DNA of 39,950 nucleotides from positions 1 to 39,950 of the forward strand of contig JAKSOU010000022.1 of assembly GCA_024405435.1 (NCBI GenBank), read 5' to 3'. The notes beneath the pieces were generated by a model, which saw only the letters and a list, made by a program, of their open reading frames with translations, did no database searches and was not told the DNA's origin. The position numbers and the translations under genes were made by a program. This document shows, one piece after another, positions 1 through 7,068 of this stretch. Source of the stretch: Akkermansia sp. GTDB lineage: Bacteria; Verrucomicrobiota; Verrucomicrobiia; Verrucomicrobiales; Akkermansiaceae. Numbering within the stretch: the first letter of the stretch is position 1; the number at the start of each line of letters is the position of its first letter.

Positions 1-558
1 GGCACGGTCACCATCTCCCGCGCCAGCGGCAGCATGGATTTCCCCTGCGCGTTCATGCTGGTGGCCGCCATGAACCCCTGCCCCTGCGGCTACCTGGGAG
101 ACCCCCGCCACGCGTGCCGCTGCACCCCCGGTGACGTGGCGCGCTACCGCAAGAAGATTTCCGGGCCCCTGCTGGACCGCTTCGACATGCTCATCGAGGT
201 GCCGCCCGTGGACCCCGCCAGCCTGCTCCACAAGCCGGACGGCGAGCCCAGCGCCGCCATCCGCGCCCGCGTGATCGCCGCACGCGAGCGCCAGCACGCA
301 CGCTACGCCGGAACCGGCGTCACCTGCAACGCGCGGCTCTCCGGCAAGCTCCTGCGCAAGTTCTGCCCGCTCTCCCCGCAGCAGCAGGATTTGCTCACGC
401 AGGCCGTCAACCAGTTCGGCCTCTCCGCCCGCGCGTTCGACCGCATCCTGCGCGTCACCCGCACCATCGCGGACCTGGCCGGGCACGACACCCCCACCGC
501 GGATGACCTGCTGGAGGCCATCCAGTTCCGCCAATTCGAATCCCAGTTGCGCTCATGA
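1..558 (+). CDS. comM: Mg-chelatase-like AAA ATPase ComM/YifB, C-terminal part
   Basis: The reading frame is already open at base 1, so the N-terminal part (Lon-like domain and Walker A region) lies outside the window. The visible 185 residues hold the C-terminal part of the chelatase-like ATPase: an FMLVAAMNPCPCG segment, a following Cys-rich stretch (HACRC), the KKISGPLLDRFD arginine-finger/sensor region, and the helical Mg_chelatase_C domain ending near FRQFESQLRS. In the family, ComM is a hexameric helicase that promotes branch migration during natural transformation. The stop overlaps the start of the next gene in ATGA, so the two are probably translationally coupled. Family assignment is firm; the competence role here is inferred from the family. 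Confidence 0.9.
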   Translation, partial: GTVTISRASGSMDFPCAFMLVAAMNPCPCGYLGDPRHACRCTPGDVARYRKKISGPLLDRFDMLIEVPPVDPASLLHKPDGEPSAAIRARVIAARERQHARYAGTGVTCNARLSGKLLRKFCPLSPQQQDLLTQAVNQFGLSARAFDRILRVTRTIADLAGHDTPTADDLLEAIQFRQFESQLRS

Positions 559-1649
559 ACGAACACGCCGATATCCCGATTAGCATGGTGATGACCTGCT
601 ACAACGTGGAAAAATATGTGAAGGAGGCCATCCTCTCCTGCCTGCAACAGGACTACACGGGGCCCATGCAGCTCGTCATTGTGGACGACGCCTCCACGGA
701 CGGCACCGCCGCCGCGATTGACCAAACCCTGGCCGAGCACGCGCAGGGATGGGATGTCACCGTGCTGCACCACGACAAGAACAAGGGCGTGGCCACCGCC
801 ACCGACACGGGCTGGGCCGCAGCCAAGCACCCGTGGATTGTGATGGTGGACGGGGACGACATCCAGTACCCGGACCGCTGCACCAAGACCGCGCGCATAG
901 CGGCGGAGCACCCGGACCTGCTCATGATTATCATGAGTGCGCAGAAGTTCAGCGACGAGAACCCTGATATGGGCATCCTGCCGTACTGCGTGGACAACTA
1001 CAAGGGCGAAATCCCGCAGCTGCACAAGCTGGATTCGGCACACGACCGCGCCAGGAACTACCTGCACCGCGGCTGCAACCCGCGGCTCAACGGGTTCGGT
1101 TGCGCCATGGCCTTCGCACGCTCCCTCTACGAGAAGTGGGGCAGCCTCTGCCGCGATTGGGAGGACGACGGCCACTATGCGCAGGACCCAGCCTGGGAGG
1201 TGCGCGCCTACCTCACCGGCCCCGTCTGCGGCAGCTGTGAGCTGGCGTGCAAATACCGCATCCACGAGACCAACATCTTCAGCCGCAAGGAGCGTTACGA
1301 CTACCAGGGCATCCTTGCCCAAGAGCGCGCCAAGGTCAAGTACGCCGCCTTCCGCGAGCGCACCAACATTCACATGCTCCAGGATGTGGACCGCGCCGTG
1401 CAGGACGGCCTCACCGACTGGGGCGCGGAAGACATGCAGGGGCTGGAATCCTTCCTGCTGCGCAAGCTGCACGGCACCCAGGTGCGCGCCAACTGGTGGG
1501 ACGCCACCCTGGCGGAGAAAATCCGCCGCATCCGCATCCACAAGAGCAAGGCGGATTTCCTTGTGCGGGACTGGGCCGTACCGCGCCTGCTGCCGCTGCA
1601 TGTCTTCGCCGCCTGGCGCTGGTGGCGTGAGCGCGGCAAGCGCAAGTGA
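555..1649 (+). CDS. Family 2 (GT-A) glycosyltransferase
   Basis: This 364-residue protein opens directly with a GT-A nucleotide-sugar binding fold: ISMVMTCYNVEKYVKEAI, then VIVDDASTDGT (Asp44-Asp45) and the metal-binding VDGDD (Asp99-Asp102). These are the signatures of family 2 glycosyltransferases, which transfer a sugar from a nucleotide donor, usually to a cell-surface glycan. The C-terminal half (HRGCNPRLNGFG, then an Arg/Lys-rich end) would carry acceptor specificity and is not recognisable further. No signal peptide or membrane segment is evident, so it is probably cytosolic or peripheral. The ATG overlaps the comM stop by four bases. There are no other glycan genes beside it, so the substrate cannot be inferred. 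Confidence 0.85.
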   Translation: MNEHADIPISMVMTCYNVEKYVKEAILSCLQQDYTGPMQLVIVDDASTDGTAAAIDQTLAEHAQGWDVTVLHHDKNKGVATATDTGWAAAKHPWIVMVDGDDIQYPDRCTKTARIAAEHPDLLMIIMSAQKFSDENPDMGILPYCVDNYKGEIPQLHKLDSAHDRARNYLHRGCNPRLNGFGCAMAFARSLYEKWGSLCRDWEDDGHYAQDPAWEVRAYLTGPVCGSCELACKYRIHETNIFSRKERYDYQGILAQERAKVKYAAFRERTNIHMLQDVDRAVQDGLTDWGAEDMQGLESFLLRKLHGTQVRANWWDATLAEKIRRIRIHKSKADFLVRDWAVPRLLPLHVFAAWRWWRERGKRK

Positions 1650-1715
1650 TTTGCCACACCCCGCGGACAATATCCGTTTGTGAACGCGCGCGGCGGGCTG
1701 CGTGTCACACGTCGC

Positions 1716-2186
1716 ATGGAACAATCAAACCCCATGTCAACGTGTCCGGTGGCGGGCAAGCCCGCCTGTATCTGCAAAAGCGCGCGCCATATCGGCCTGC
1801 TGGTGTTTCGCATCGGCCTGGGCGGCATGATGCTGGCGCACGGCTATCCCAAGCTGGTGACCCTCTTCGGCGGGGATGGCGGGCAATGGATGAATCCCAT
1901 CGGCATCGGCTCCACGCTTTCGCTCTCGCTGTGCGTGTTCGCGGAGTTCGTGTGCAGCATCGCCGTGATGCTGGGCTTCCTCACGCGCCCGGCGGCGCTG
2001 GTGCTGGCCATCAACTTCTGCATCATCGCCTTCACCTACCGCGCGGGAACCAGCGCTGAGATGAACGAGCTGGTGCTGCTCTACCTGCTGTGCTTCGTCA
2101 CCCTCATGCTCACGGGCGCCGGCCGCCTGAGCCTGGACCGCATGCTCTTCCGCCGCTGCCTGCACCGCAATTGCTGCCGCGGCTGA
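1716..2186 (+). CDS. DoxX-family membrane protein
   Basis: A small protein with four predicted membrane helices and the DoxX pattern: an opening helix with LVFRIGLGGMMLAHGYPKL, a loop with a small-residue segment, then helices around FAEFVCSIAVMLGFLTRPAALVLAINF and LVLLYLLCFVTLMLTGAGRLSLD. DoxX proteins are inner-membrane proteins often linked to redox or sulfur chemistry, but the biochemical role is poorly defined. The N-terminus carries several cysteines (CPVAGKPACIC), which is unusual. The start is uncertain: GTG at 1680, ATG at 1716 and ATG at 1734 are all in frame, and none has a Shine-Dalgarno sequence. I chose 1716 because it places helix 1 about 25 residues in. A CAATAT hexamer six bases before the GTG leaves 1680 possible. 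Confidence 0.8.
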   Translation: MEQSNPMSTCPVAGKPACICKSARHIGLLVFRIGLGGMMLAHGYPKLVTLFGGDGGQWMNPIGIGSTLSLSLCVFAEFVCSIAVMLGFLTRPAALVLAINFCIIAFTYRAGTSAEMNELVLLYLLCFVTLMLTGAGRLSLDRMLFRRCLHRNCCRG

Positions 2187-2223
2187 TTCCCCATCCCATC
2201 AAACACCGCATGCACCCGCGCCC

Positions 2224-2252
2224 TTGTACAAGGGCGCGGGTTGTGCTATGCT
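2224..2252 (+). promoter_or_regulatory. Promoter of the VanX-like gene, probably leaderless
   Basis: TTGTAC at 2224-2229, a 17-base spacer, then TATGCT at 2247-2252. The -10 box ends six bases before the ATG at 2259, so transcription should begin at or next to the start codon. Confidence 0.65.
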
Positions 2253-2258
2253 GGGTGC

Positions 2259-2972
2259 ATGCTCAAATCATGGATAACCGCGGCGGCAGCGTGCCTGCTG
2301 GCCGCGTGCAGCGCGGAAAAGCCCCTGCTGGCCCCGGATACCCCCGTGACCAAGCTGCCCGCCTTCATGTGCTACCTGGACACCGTGGTGCCGCACCTGC
2401 GGACCGACCTCAAATACGCAGGGAGCGACAACTTTGTGGGGCGACCCATCCGCGGCTACACGGGGCGCCGCGCCATCCTGGGGCGGGAGGCCGCCGCATG
2501 CGTGGCGCATGCCGCGCGCATCCTGGCGCGGCAGGGGTACGGCATCCTGGTGTGGGACGCCTACCGACCCACCTCTGCCATGCAGGACTTTTTCGAGTGG
2601 TCCAAAACCCCGGACGACCGCATGCGGCGGGAATTCTACCCGCGCCTCACCAAGCGCCAAATCTATGAGCAGCGCTACATCGGCACCCAATCCGAACACT
2701 CCTTGGGAATCGCCGTGGATGTCACCCTCTACCGCCTGAAGGACGGCGCACTTGTGGACATGGGCGGCCGGCACGATCTGCTGGATGCCTCGTCCGCGTG
2801 GAATTCCCCGCTCGTCACAGAGGCGCAGCGCGCCAACCGCCGCATCCTGCGGGAGGCCATGGCGGCCGCCGGCATGAAGGGCTACGACAAGGAATGGTGG
2901 CACTTCTACAAGCCCGGCATGGGCCCCTTCTTCCTCTACGGCTTCCCTCTGAACGACAGGCTTCCGCAATGA
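2259..2972 (+). CDS. VanX/DdpX-like D-Ala-D-Ala dipeptidase, lipoprotein
   Basis: A 237-residue protein with a signal peptide ending in the lipobox LAAC (Cys17), so it is probably anchored to a membrane as a lipoprotein. The mature part is an M15D peptidase. WDAYRP (about 100-104) carries the conserved Arg. SEHSLGIAVD supplies zinc ligands His147 and Asp154. EWWHF supplies the catalytic Glu212 and third ligand His215. The family hydrolyses D-alanyl-D-alanine. VanX enzymes of resistance clusters are cytosolic, whereas this one is exported and has no vanH, vanA or vanRS nearby, which points to peptidoglycan scavenging or turnover rather than vancomycin resistance. The ATG at 2259 is preferred to an upstream TTG because of the signal peptide and the promoter position. 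Confidence 0.87.
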   Translation: MLKSWITAAAACLLAACSAEKPLLAPDTPVTKLPAFMCYLDTVVPHLRTDLKYAGSDNFVGRPIRGYTGRRAILGREAAACVAHAARILARQGYGILVWDAYRPTSAMQDFFEWSKTPDDRMRREFYPRLTKRQIYEQRYIGTQSEHSLGIAVDVTLYRLKDGALVDMGGRHDLLDASSAWNSPLVTEAQRANRRILREAMAAAGMKGYDKEWWHFYKPGMGPFFLYGFPLNDRLPQ

Positions 2973-2978
2973 AGCCCC

Positions 2979-3007
2979 TTGACATGCGGGGGCGGGGGCG
3001 TTATGCT
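2979..3007 (+). promoter_or_regulatory. Promoter of the secreted protein at 3018
   Basis: A consensus TTGACA at 2979-2984, a 17-base spacer, then TATGCT at 3002-3007. The -10 ends ten bases before the ATG at 3018, so the leader would be only a few bases long. Confidence 0.7.
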
Positions 3008-3017
3008 TGGCGGCGAG

Positions 3018-3704
3018 ATGAATTGGAAGCGCATGATGTTGGCAGCCGCGCTGCTGTGCCTTTGCCCGGCGGCCCAGGCGGTGCAGGTGATAATGACGGG
3101 CGGCGTGGCCCTGCGTTCCTGGGAGAACAACCGCGGCCCACTGGCGCATGACAACTGGTGGGCCAACTTTGTGCGCGCATCCACCGTGCAGATGGATATC
3201 TCCCGCGCCAAAGACCCCGCCGCAAACATCATCTGGCTGGTGTACCGCCCCGCATACGTCACCCGCGGCCAGGAGAACAAGACAGACTACATCTCCCGCA
3301 TCCGCGAAACCGCCGCCAAGCGCCACGTGAAGCTGGTGTTCTTCGACACCGCAGACCAGATGTACAAGGCCATCAACACCGCCGCCCGCGGCAACGACCG
3401 CATCACCCACTTCTACTACTTCGGCCATTCCAACCCGTACGCCTTCATGCTGGACTACAGCAACTTCCTCGTGGCCGCCTCCACCGTCTGGATGCATGAG
3501 GACGACCTCGCCAAGCGCCTCAAGCGCGGCATCTTCGCCCCCAACGCGGAGTGCTGGAGCTACGGCTGCTACACCGGCTGCAGCATGAGCCAAAAGTGGA
3601 AACAGGCCACCGGCGTCCCCATGTGGGGCAACCTGGAATCCACCCGATACCAACCCGTGGGCGACGGCAAGCTCCCACAGGGCGTCGGCAAGTGGGTGCA
3701 GTGA
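3018..3704 (+). CDS. Secreted protein, possible caspase-like (clan CD) fold
   Basis: A 228-residue protein with a clear signal peptide (hydrophobic MMLAAALLCLCP ending AQA near residue 21) and no membrane anchor, so it should be periplasmic or secreted. I do not recognise a named family. The layout resembles clan CD cysteine-peptidase-like folds: a beta strand leading to a His in FYYFGHSN (about residue 137), then a later strand leading to Cys in WSYGCYTG (about residue 188), followed by a segment like GVPMWGNLESTRYQP, much as in CHAT, caspase and DUF4347 domains. If right, His and Cys would be the catalytic pair. That is inference from motif order only. The next gene starts after 63 bases that contain a duplicated leader. 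Confidence 0.6.
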   Translation: MNWKRMMLAAALLCLCPAAQAVQVIMTGGVALRSWENNRGPLAHDNWWANFVRASTVQMDISRAKDPAANIIWLVYRPAYVTRGQENKTDYISRIRETAAKRHVKLVFFDTADQMYKAINTAARGNDRITHFYYFGHSNPYAFMLDYSNFLVAASTVWMHEDDLAKRLKRGIFAPNAECWSYGCYTGCSMSQKWKQATGVPMWGNLESTRYQPVGDGKLPQGVGKWVQ

Positions 3705-3716
3705 CGTTTTTTCGTC

Positions 3717-3785
3717 ATTTTTCATTTTTCCTCGGCAAAACCGCCTCGCACGTGCTTAATGGGGTGTATGAGACGCACGTATAGC
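3717..3785 (+). repeat. Duplicated leader, copy 1
   Basis: The upstream and first-codon region of the gene at 3768. It is closely matched by the region before the gene at 4517, sharing T-rich tracts, GCAAAACCGCC, GTGCTTAA, GGGGTGTATGAGACG and the encoded MRR start. It contains a candidate promoter (TCGGCA, 17 bases, CTTAAT) with the -10 seven bases from the ATG. Confidence 0.7.
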
Positions 3786-4520
3786 TTTATTCTGGGCATC
3801 TTGGCGGGGATTTACCCGGCCTTGGGGGAAATAGCGGCGCTACCTACGCCGCCCGAGGAGATCCAGCCCGCAGAGGGGGACAGCTCCTGCCTATACCGCA
3901 GCCCGGACGGGCATCACGCGGCCTATCTGGAATACATGGCGAGCGGCGCGCTCAGCGTCAATTTCCGCGTCTTCCATGAGCGCGGCGGGCAGTGGTACGC
4001 CTCGACAGATCCTGACTGCACCCATTGCTTTTGCACCCGCTATGGGGATGTGGAAAGCATCGACATGACCAATGACGCCGTTTCCCTGACCGTGGTGGAT
4101 GAGGAGTACGGCATCACCTTCATTGAGAAGCTGCCGCTGGGGGTGGAGCACTTCAGCAGCAACTACCGGACAGACAGGATGCTGCGCCGCCACCCACTGC
4201 ACGAGGCGGCGCTTGAGAATAACGCCCGCCACGTCCGCCTGCTGCTGGACAGCGGCAAGGTGAACCCGCGCTTGTTGGATTTCGAGGGCAGGTATGCCTG
4301 GGAGCTTGCGGAAGACAGCGAATGCCGCGAGCTTCTTCTCCGCGCTGCCGGCACCCCGGACCGCGCCGCAGATGCCGCTGCCACCCTGAGCTACCTGCGC
4401 GGGCTGAACGAGGACTACGCTTTTACCCCCGGGGATTTAGCGCAGCTGGAAACTCTTGTTGATTTTTTTCATTTTTTCTTCAGCAAAACCGCCCTCGGCG
4501 TGCTTAACAGGGGTGTATGA
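3768..4520 (+). CDS. Exported ankyrin-repeat protein
   Basis: A 250-residue protein with an N-terminal hydrophobic segment (MRRTYSFILGILAGIYPAL) serving as signal peptide or anchor. Residues about 35-135 form an unrecognised beta-rich domain with a CTHCFC cysteine cluster. Residues about 140-200 carry ankyrin-like repeats (HPLHEAALENNARHVRLLL, then DFEGRYAWELA...CRELLL). The ATG at 3768 is preferred over 3759 because the next gene has the same leader and the same MRR start. The last residues (about FFHFFFSKTALGVLNRGV) are encoded by the leader copy belonging to the next gene, so the original 3' end may have been replaced. Its stop overlaps the next ATG by ATGA. No function can be assigned beyond a likely protein-binding role for the ankyrin part. 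Confidence 0.7.
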   Translation: MRRTYSFILGILAGIYPALGEIAALPTPPEEIQPAEGDSSCLYRSPDGHHAAYLEYMASGALSVNFRVFHERGGQWYASTDPDCTHCFCTRYGDVESIDMTNDAVSLTVVDEEYGITFIEKLPLGVEHFSSNYRTDRMLRRHPLHEAALENNARHVRLLLDSGKVNPRLLDFEGRYAWELAEDSECRELLLRAAGTPDRAADAAATLSYLRGLNEDYAFTPGDLAQLETLVDFFHFFFSKTALGVLNRGV

Positions 4521-4532
4521 GACGTGTATATA
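4464..4532 (+). repeat. Duplicated leader, copy 2
   Basis: A near copy of 3717-3785 that includes the promoter-like region and the first codons (MRR then a hydrophobic run). It lies inside the 3' end of the ankyrin-repeat gene, whose frame reads straight through it. Confidence 0.7.
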
Positions 4533-5500
4533 CCATCATCTTGGGAACGCTGGCGGGGCTTTTGCTGTTGCTGGCGCTGTTCTGCCAAATAGTGGCGAAC
4601 TCCAATATGGCGCTGGATGCCTGGCTTGCCCACATCCTGAAGGATTTGGAGAGCCAGTGCGTGAAGGTGGACAGCGCGGCTCCCCTGCCGGAGAACGAGG
4701 GATGTCTGGTTTCCGTGAGAGGAACCCTACGTTTGGTGAACTGCCCCGTGCTGGAGGATAAATTGCTGGGAGTGCGCAAGCGCACGGTGGCACTCGACCG
4801 CTGGACCCTGCTATACAGCGACGATGTCTATGACGGGCACAACCCACACCAGGAGAAAATCGAGCTGCCCTCCGGCCTGAAGGTGCAGCCGCTCCACCAG
4901 AAAGCCCCGGCCGATTGGACGCTGGGCGGTTTCCGTATCCACTGGATGGGGCGGGGCGATTCCCTGTTCGAGGGTGTCGGCATCCCCTTGGCGGAGATGA
5001 ACCCCGTGCCGGAGGTTCTGCAGGAGGCCACGCCGAACAAGATGGAATTGTCCTACGCCGGGCCCATGAAGCTGTGGGCCACGTACAGTCAAATGCGGGA
5101 GACGATAGAGACAACGTTTTTCGGCATGCAGAGGGGCAATGAGATTGTGCCGTACCACTACACCATACCGCGCTCCCATGCGGTCGGCCCGCTGCTGGAA
5201 AGCATCATTTGGGACGATGAGACGATGAGCGAGGAGGAAATAGATATAATGGGATGCGATTCCCTGGATAGCCTGCTGGATAGCGTGCTGCCATACAGAC
5301 GCGATGAAAAGTTAAGCGGTATCGTCTATGATTTCTGCATCATGCTGGGAGTTGGCGGCACGCTTCTGGCCATGCTGCTGCTGGCGGTGATGCTGCGCTT
5401 CTGCCTGCACCGCCGCGTGGGGCCGTGCATGCTCTACGTGGGAGGCGGCATGCTCCTGCTCACCCTGCTGAACATCTGGAACGCCCATTGGGTTTGGTGA
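4517..5500 (+). CDS. Membrane protein resembling the TMEM43 family
   Basis: A 327-residue protein with one N-terminal membrane helix (about 7-29), a large soluble domain, and two C-terminal helices (about 276-298 and 304-321). The start of the soluble part, ENEGCLVSVRGTLRLV followed by LEDKLLGVRKRTVALDRW, resembles TMEM43/LUMA-family proteins. In those, a short NEG-type motif and a hydrophobic strand precede a conserved aromatic segment, and the helices sit at both ends. That family exists in bacteria but has no settled function there. The gene overlaps the ankyrin-repeat gene by four bases and shares its leader, so the two look like a duplicated expression unit with different bodies. The family call is tentative. 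Confidence 0.6.
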   Translation: MRRVYTIILGTLAGLLLLLALFCQIVANSNMALDAWLAHILKDLESQCVKVDSAAPLPENEGCLVSVRGTLRLVNCPVLEDKLLGVRKRTVALDRWTLLYSDDVYDGHNPHQEKIELPSGLKVQPLHQKAPADWTLGGFRIHWMGRGDSLFEGVGIPLAEMNPVPEVLQEATPNKMELSYAGPMKLWATYSQMRETIETTFFGMQRGNEIVPYHYTIPRSHAVGPLLESIIWDDETMSEEEIDIMGCDSLDSLLDSVLPYRRDEKLSGIVYDFCIMLGVGGTLLAMLLLAVMLRFCLHRRVGPCMLYVGGGMLLLTLLNIWNAHWVW

Positions 5501-5517
5501 CCCCGCGCACGTGTTTC

Positions 5518-5590
5518 AAAAAGCCCCGCACCATGCACGGTGCGGGGCTTTGAACAAAGGCTTTCTTCCAATATCAGGAGTATGCGGACT
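5518..5590. repeat. 73-bp direct repeat, copy 1 (terminator plus gene-end remnant)
   Basis: Matches 6996-7068 without gaps at 65 of 73 positions; the first 35 bases are identical. It contains the terminator hairpin and a decayed copy of the last codons of the TPR gene (reverse strand reads like SAYS-stop). It lies just beyond the stop of the DUF1828-like gene. Confidence 0.85.
5521..5550 (-). terminator. Intrinsic terminator of the DUF1828-like module
   Basis: A 12-bp perfect stem, AAGCCCCGCACC with GGTGCGGGGCTT, around a six-base loop. On the minus strand it is followed by a short T-run. It may also stop the convergent plus-strand gene ending at 5500. Confidence 0.85.
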
Positions 5591-5592
5591 TA

Positions 5593-6390
5593 TCAAACAG
5601 CCGCTGAGCGCATAAAGTCAAAAATCTCGTCTTCCTTTTGACAAGGAACCACAAGATTCCCCCTGCTTTCAGCAACTTTAATCATGCTGGATGGAATCCG
5701 GCAGTTGTCCTCATCGTATACCATGCACGTACTGTATTTTCCATTGAGGGTTTGGCTGATTTCCTGCATTCTGGAACTCCAGATTTCAAAGGATTCGTTG
5801 ACGCGCGTGCTTTGATCGAACGTTTGCAATGCCGCAGAGCGGTTTTTCCCATCACATGTGATATCTATCGTGATGGCGCGGTAGGGAGTCTGGATTACCT
5901 TGTTTTGGGTAAATGGCAGTTTTGTTTTGCGAGCAACGTTAAGCGTGTTGGTAAAAGCGATTTTACACGCAGGGATGCCCATTTTACGAATCCCCATAAC
6001 ATGGTGAGACATGGTGGACAGGAAAGCGCCGAACAATTGGATTTCACAAGCATCGGCGGGCAGACGAAGCATCCGCGAAAACCCGCATTCATCCTCATGA
6101 ATCCCGAATTGCCGGATAAGCGGTGCTGCAGATTCCTTGAACCAGTCCTTTTCAATGTCAACTCCGTGGGAGAACAGCCAACTGTTCATTTGTCCCTTGT
6201 CACAGAGCTTAATGTAACCGTCTGATTGGCGTTCTACGTGTACGGTGACCTGCCATCCGTCCGCCAGAAGGATGGGCAGTGTGAGTACAAGACCGTTCTT
6301 TGTGGATTCTATGGAGCATGCATCATTCCAAAACGAGGAAAGCGCGGAACGGCATGCATCGGGTGTAATATCCGAGATGAGGTGTTGCAT
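5593..6390 (-). CDS. DUF1828-like protein of an AT-richer two-gene module
   Basis: A 265-residue cytosolic protein. Residues about 30-110 resemble the DUF1828 domain: LPILLADGWQVTVHVERQ, then GYIKLCDKGQMNSWLF, then GVDIEKDWF and IRQFGIHEDECGF. The rest may correspond to a DUF1829-like part but is less clear. DUF1828 proteins are uncharacterised and often sit on mobile or prophage-like DNA. The ATG at 6390 is chosen because AAAGGAGG stands nine bases upstream, a much stronger ribosome-binding site than core genes here have, and because it overlaps the upstream stop as TAATG. Base composition is visibly more AT-rich than its neighbours (27 G+C in the 60 bases from 5701), which suggests acquisition. 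The C-terminus ends beside the 73-bp repeat. It may work as a toxin-antitoxin-like or defence pair with the next gene, but nothing proves that. Confidence 0.75.
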   Translation of the reverse strand: MQHLISDITPDACRSALSSFWNDACSIESTKNGLVLTLPILLADGWQVTVHVERQSDGYIKLCDKGQMNSWLFSHGVDIEKDWFKESAAPLIRQFGIHEDECGFSRMLRLPADACEIQLFGAFLSTMSHHVMGIRKMGIPACKIAFTNTLNVARKTKLPFTQNKVIQTPYRAITIDITCDGKNRSAALQTFDQSTRVNESFEIWSSRMQEISQTLNGKYSTCMVYDEDNCRIPSSMIKVAESRGNLVVPCQKEDEIFDFMRSAAV

Positions 6391-6884
6391 TACAGGAGCC
6401 TCCTTTCTGTTTCCGGGATTTCTATATTCCAACGAGCGCAGCTAAATTGGAAGAGTTCCTCAAGTGTCTGGGGATTGAATCCGCTGAGCTCGGTATAGGC
6501 GGTATGGTCGTTCGTGAAATCTTGGATGGATTCGTTGAAATATCGGATGTTTTCGTGCCAGCCGGCGTTTCGCACCTCCTTCTCCCTGAAAAGGTGCATA
6601 TTGCGCACGGGAGTGTAGTCAATTCCCCGTATACGCTGCTGATTCAAGATAAATGCCGCCGCATAGGATTGCGGCATTTCGCCGAATCCATGGGCTGAAT
6701 ACGCCATGGTGCAACCGACCGTCGGTTTGTCCTTAAAGCGTACGGCAAAATTCCTGCGCACAGTTCTTCGAGGGTCGGAGGGCTTCGGCTGCCAGTCTGG
6801 AATGGCTCCGACAGGGATCTTGGGCTGAAGAATACATTCGTCAGTCTCAGCCCTGCTCAACATCCATGATTGTTCCTGTTTCAT
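6390..6884 (-). CDS. Unrecognised protein, first gene of the AT-richer module
   Basis: A 164-residue soluble protein that I cannot assign to a family. It has basic segments (DPRRTVRRNFAVRFKDKP), a central GFGEMPQSYAAAF segment and a C-terminal NPQTLEELFQF helix, with no signal peptide or membrane helix. The ATG at 6884 is chosen because a promoter-like pair lies just upstream and the longer TTG start would read through it. The stop TAA overlaps the start of the DUF1828-like gene by one base (TAATG), so the two are co-translated. The composition matches its partner rather than the surrounding chromosome. With its tight pairing and its position between direct repeats, it is best read as half of a horizontally acquired two-gene unit. 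Confidence 0.65.
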   Translation of the reverse strand: MKQEQSWMLSRAETDECILQPKIPVGAIPDWQPKPSDPRRTVRRNFAVRFKDKPTVGCTMAYSAHGFGEMPQSYAAAFILNQQRIRGIDYTPVRNMHLFREKEVRNAGWHENIRYFNESIQDFTNDHTAYTELSGFNPQTLEELFQFSCARWNIEIPETERRLL

Positions 6885-6899
6885 GCCACCAATAGCGGG

Positions 6900-6927
6900 A
6901 TGATACCACACTGGGCCGGCAAGGCAA
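6900..6927 (-). promoter_or_regulatory. Promoter of the two-gene module
   Basis: On the minus strand, TTGCCT (6922-6927), a 16-base spacer, then TATCAT (6900-6905). Unlike most promoters here it leaves a normal leader, 15 bases to the ATG at 6884. An 8-bp inverted repeat (GCTCCGCA at 6940-6947 and TGCGGAGC at 6969-6976) lies just upstream and could be an operator. Confidence 0.5.
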
Positions 6928-6995
6928 GCCAATTTCGCTGCTCCGCAGGCATGCAGGACATGCGCGCATGCGGAGCCCCCTCCTTCCTCCCCCTA

Positions 6996-7068
6996 AAAAA
7001 GCCCCGCACCATGCACGGTGCGGGGCTTTGCATAAAGGCTTTTCCCGATTATCAGGAGTAGGCGGACT
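6996..7068. repeat. 73-bp direct repeat, copy 2 (original gene end and terminator)
   Basis: Contains the true last codons and terminator of the TPR gene ending at 7052. The copy at 5518-5590 differs at eight positions. The two copies flank the AT-richer module. Confidence 0.85.
6998..7029 (-). terminator. Intrinsic terminator of the TPR-protein gene
   Basis: A 13-bp stem, AAAGCCCCGCACC with GGTGCGGGGCTTT, around a six-base loop. On the minus strand it ends in a run of six T, a textbook rho-independent terminator 22 bases after the stop. Confidence 0.9.

Noticed and set aside
303..1724. A long minus-strand frame opposite comM and the glycosyltransferase
   Set aside because: It overlaps two well-supported genes, and has a repetitive Val/Ala/Gly composition and no family motif. 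Other antisense frames (2268-3725, 15529-17094, 18373-20634, 21266-22810) were rejected for the same reason.
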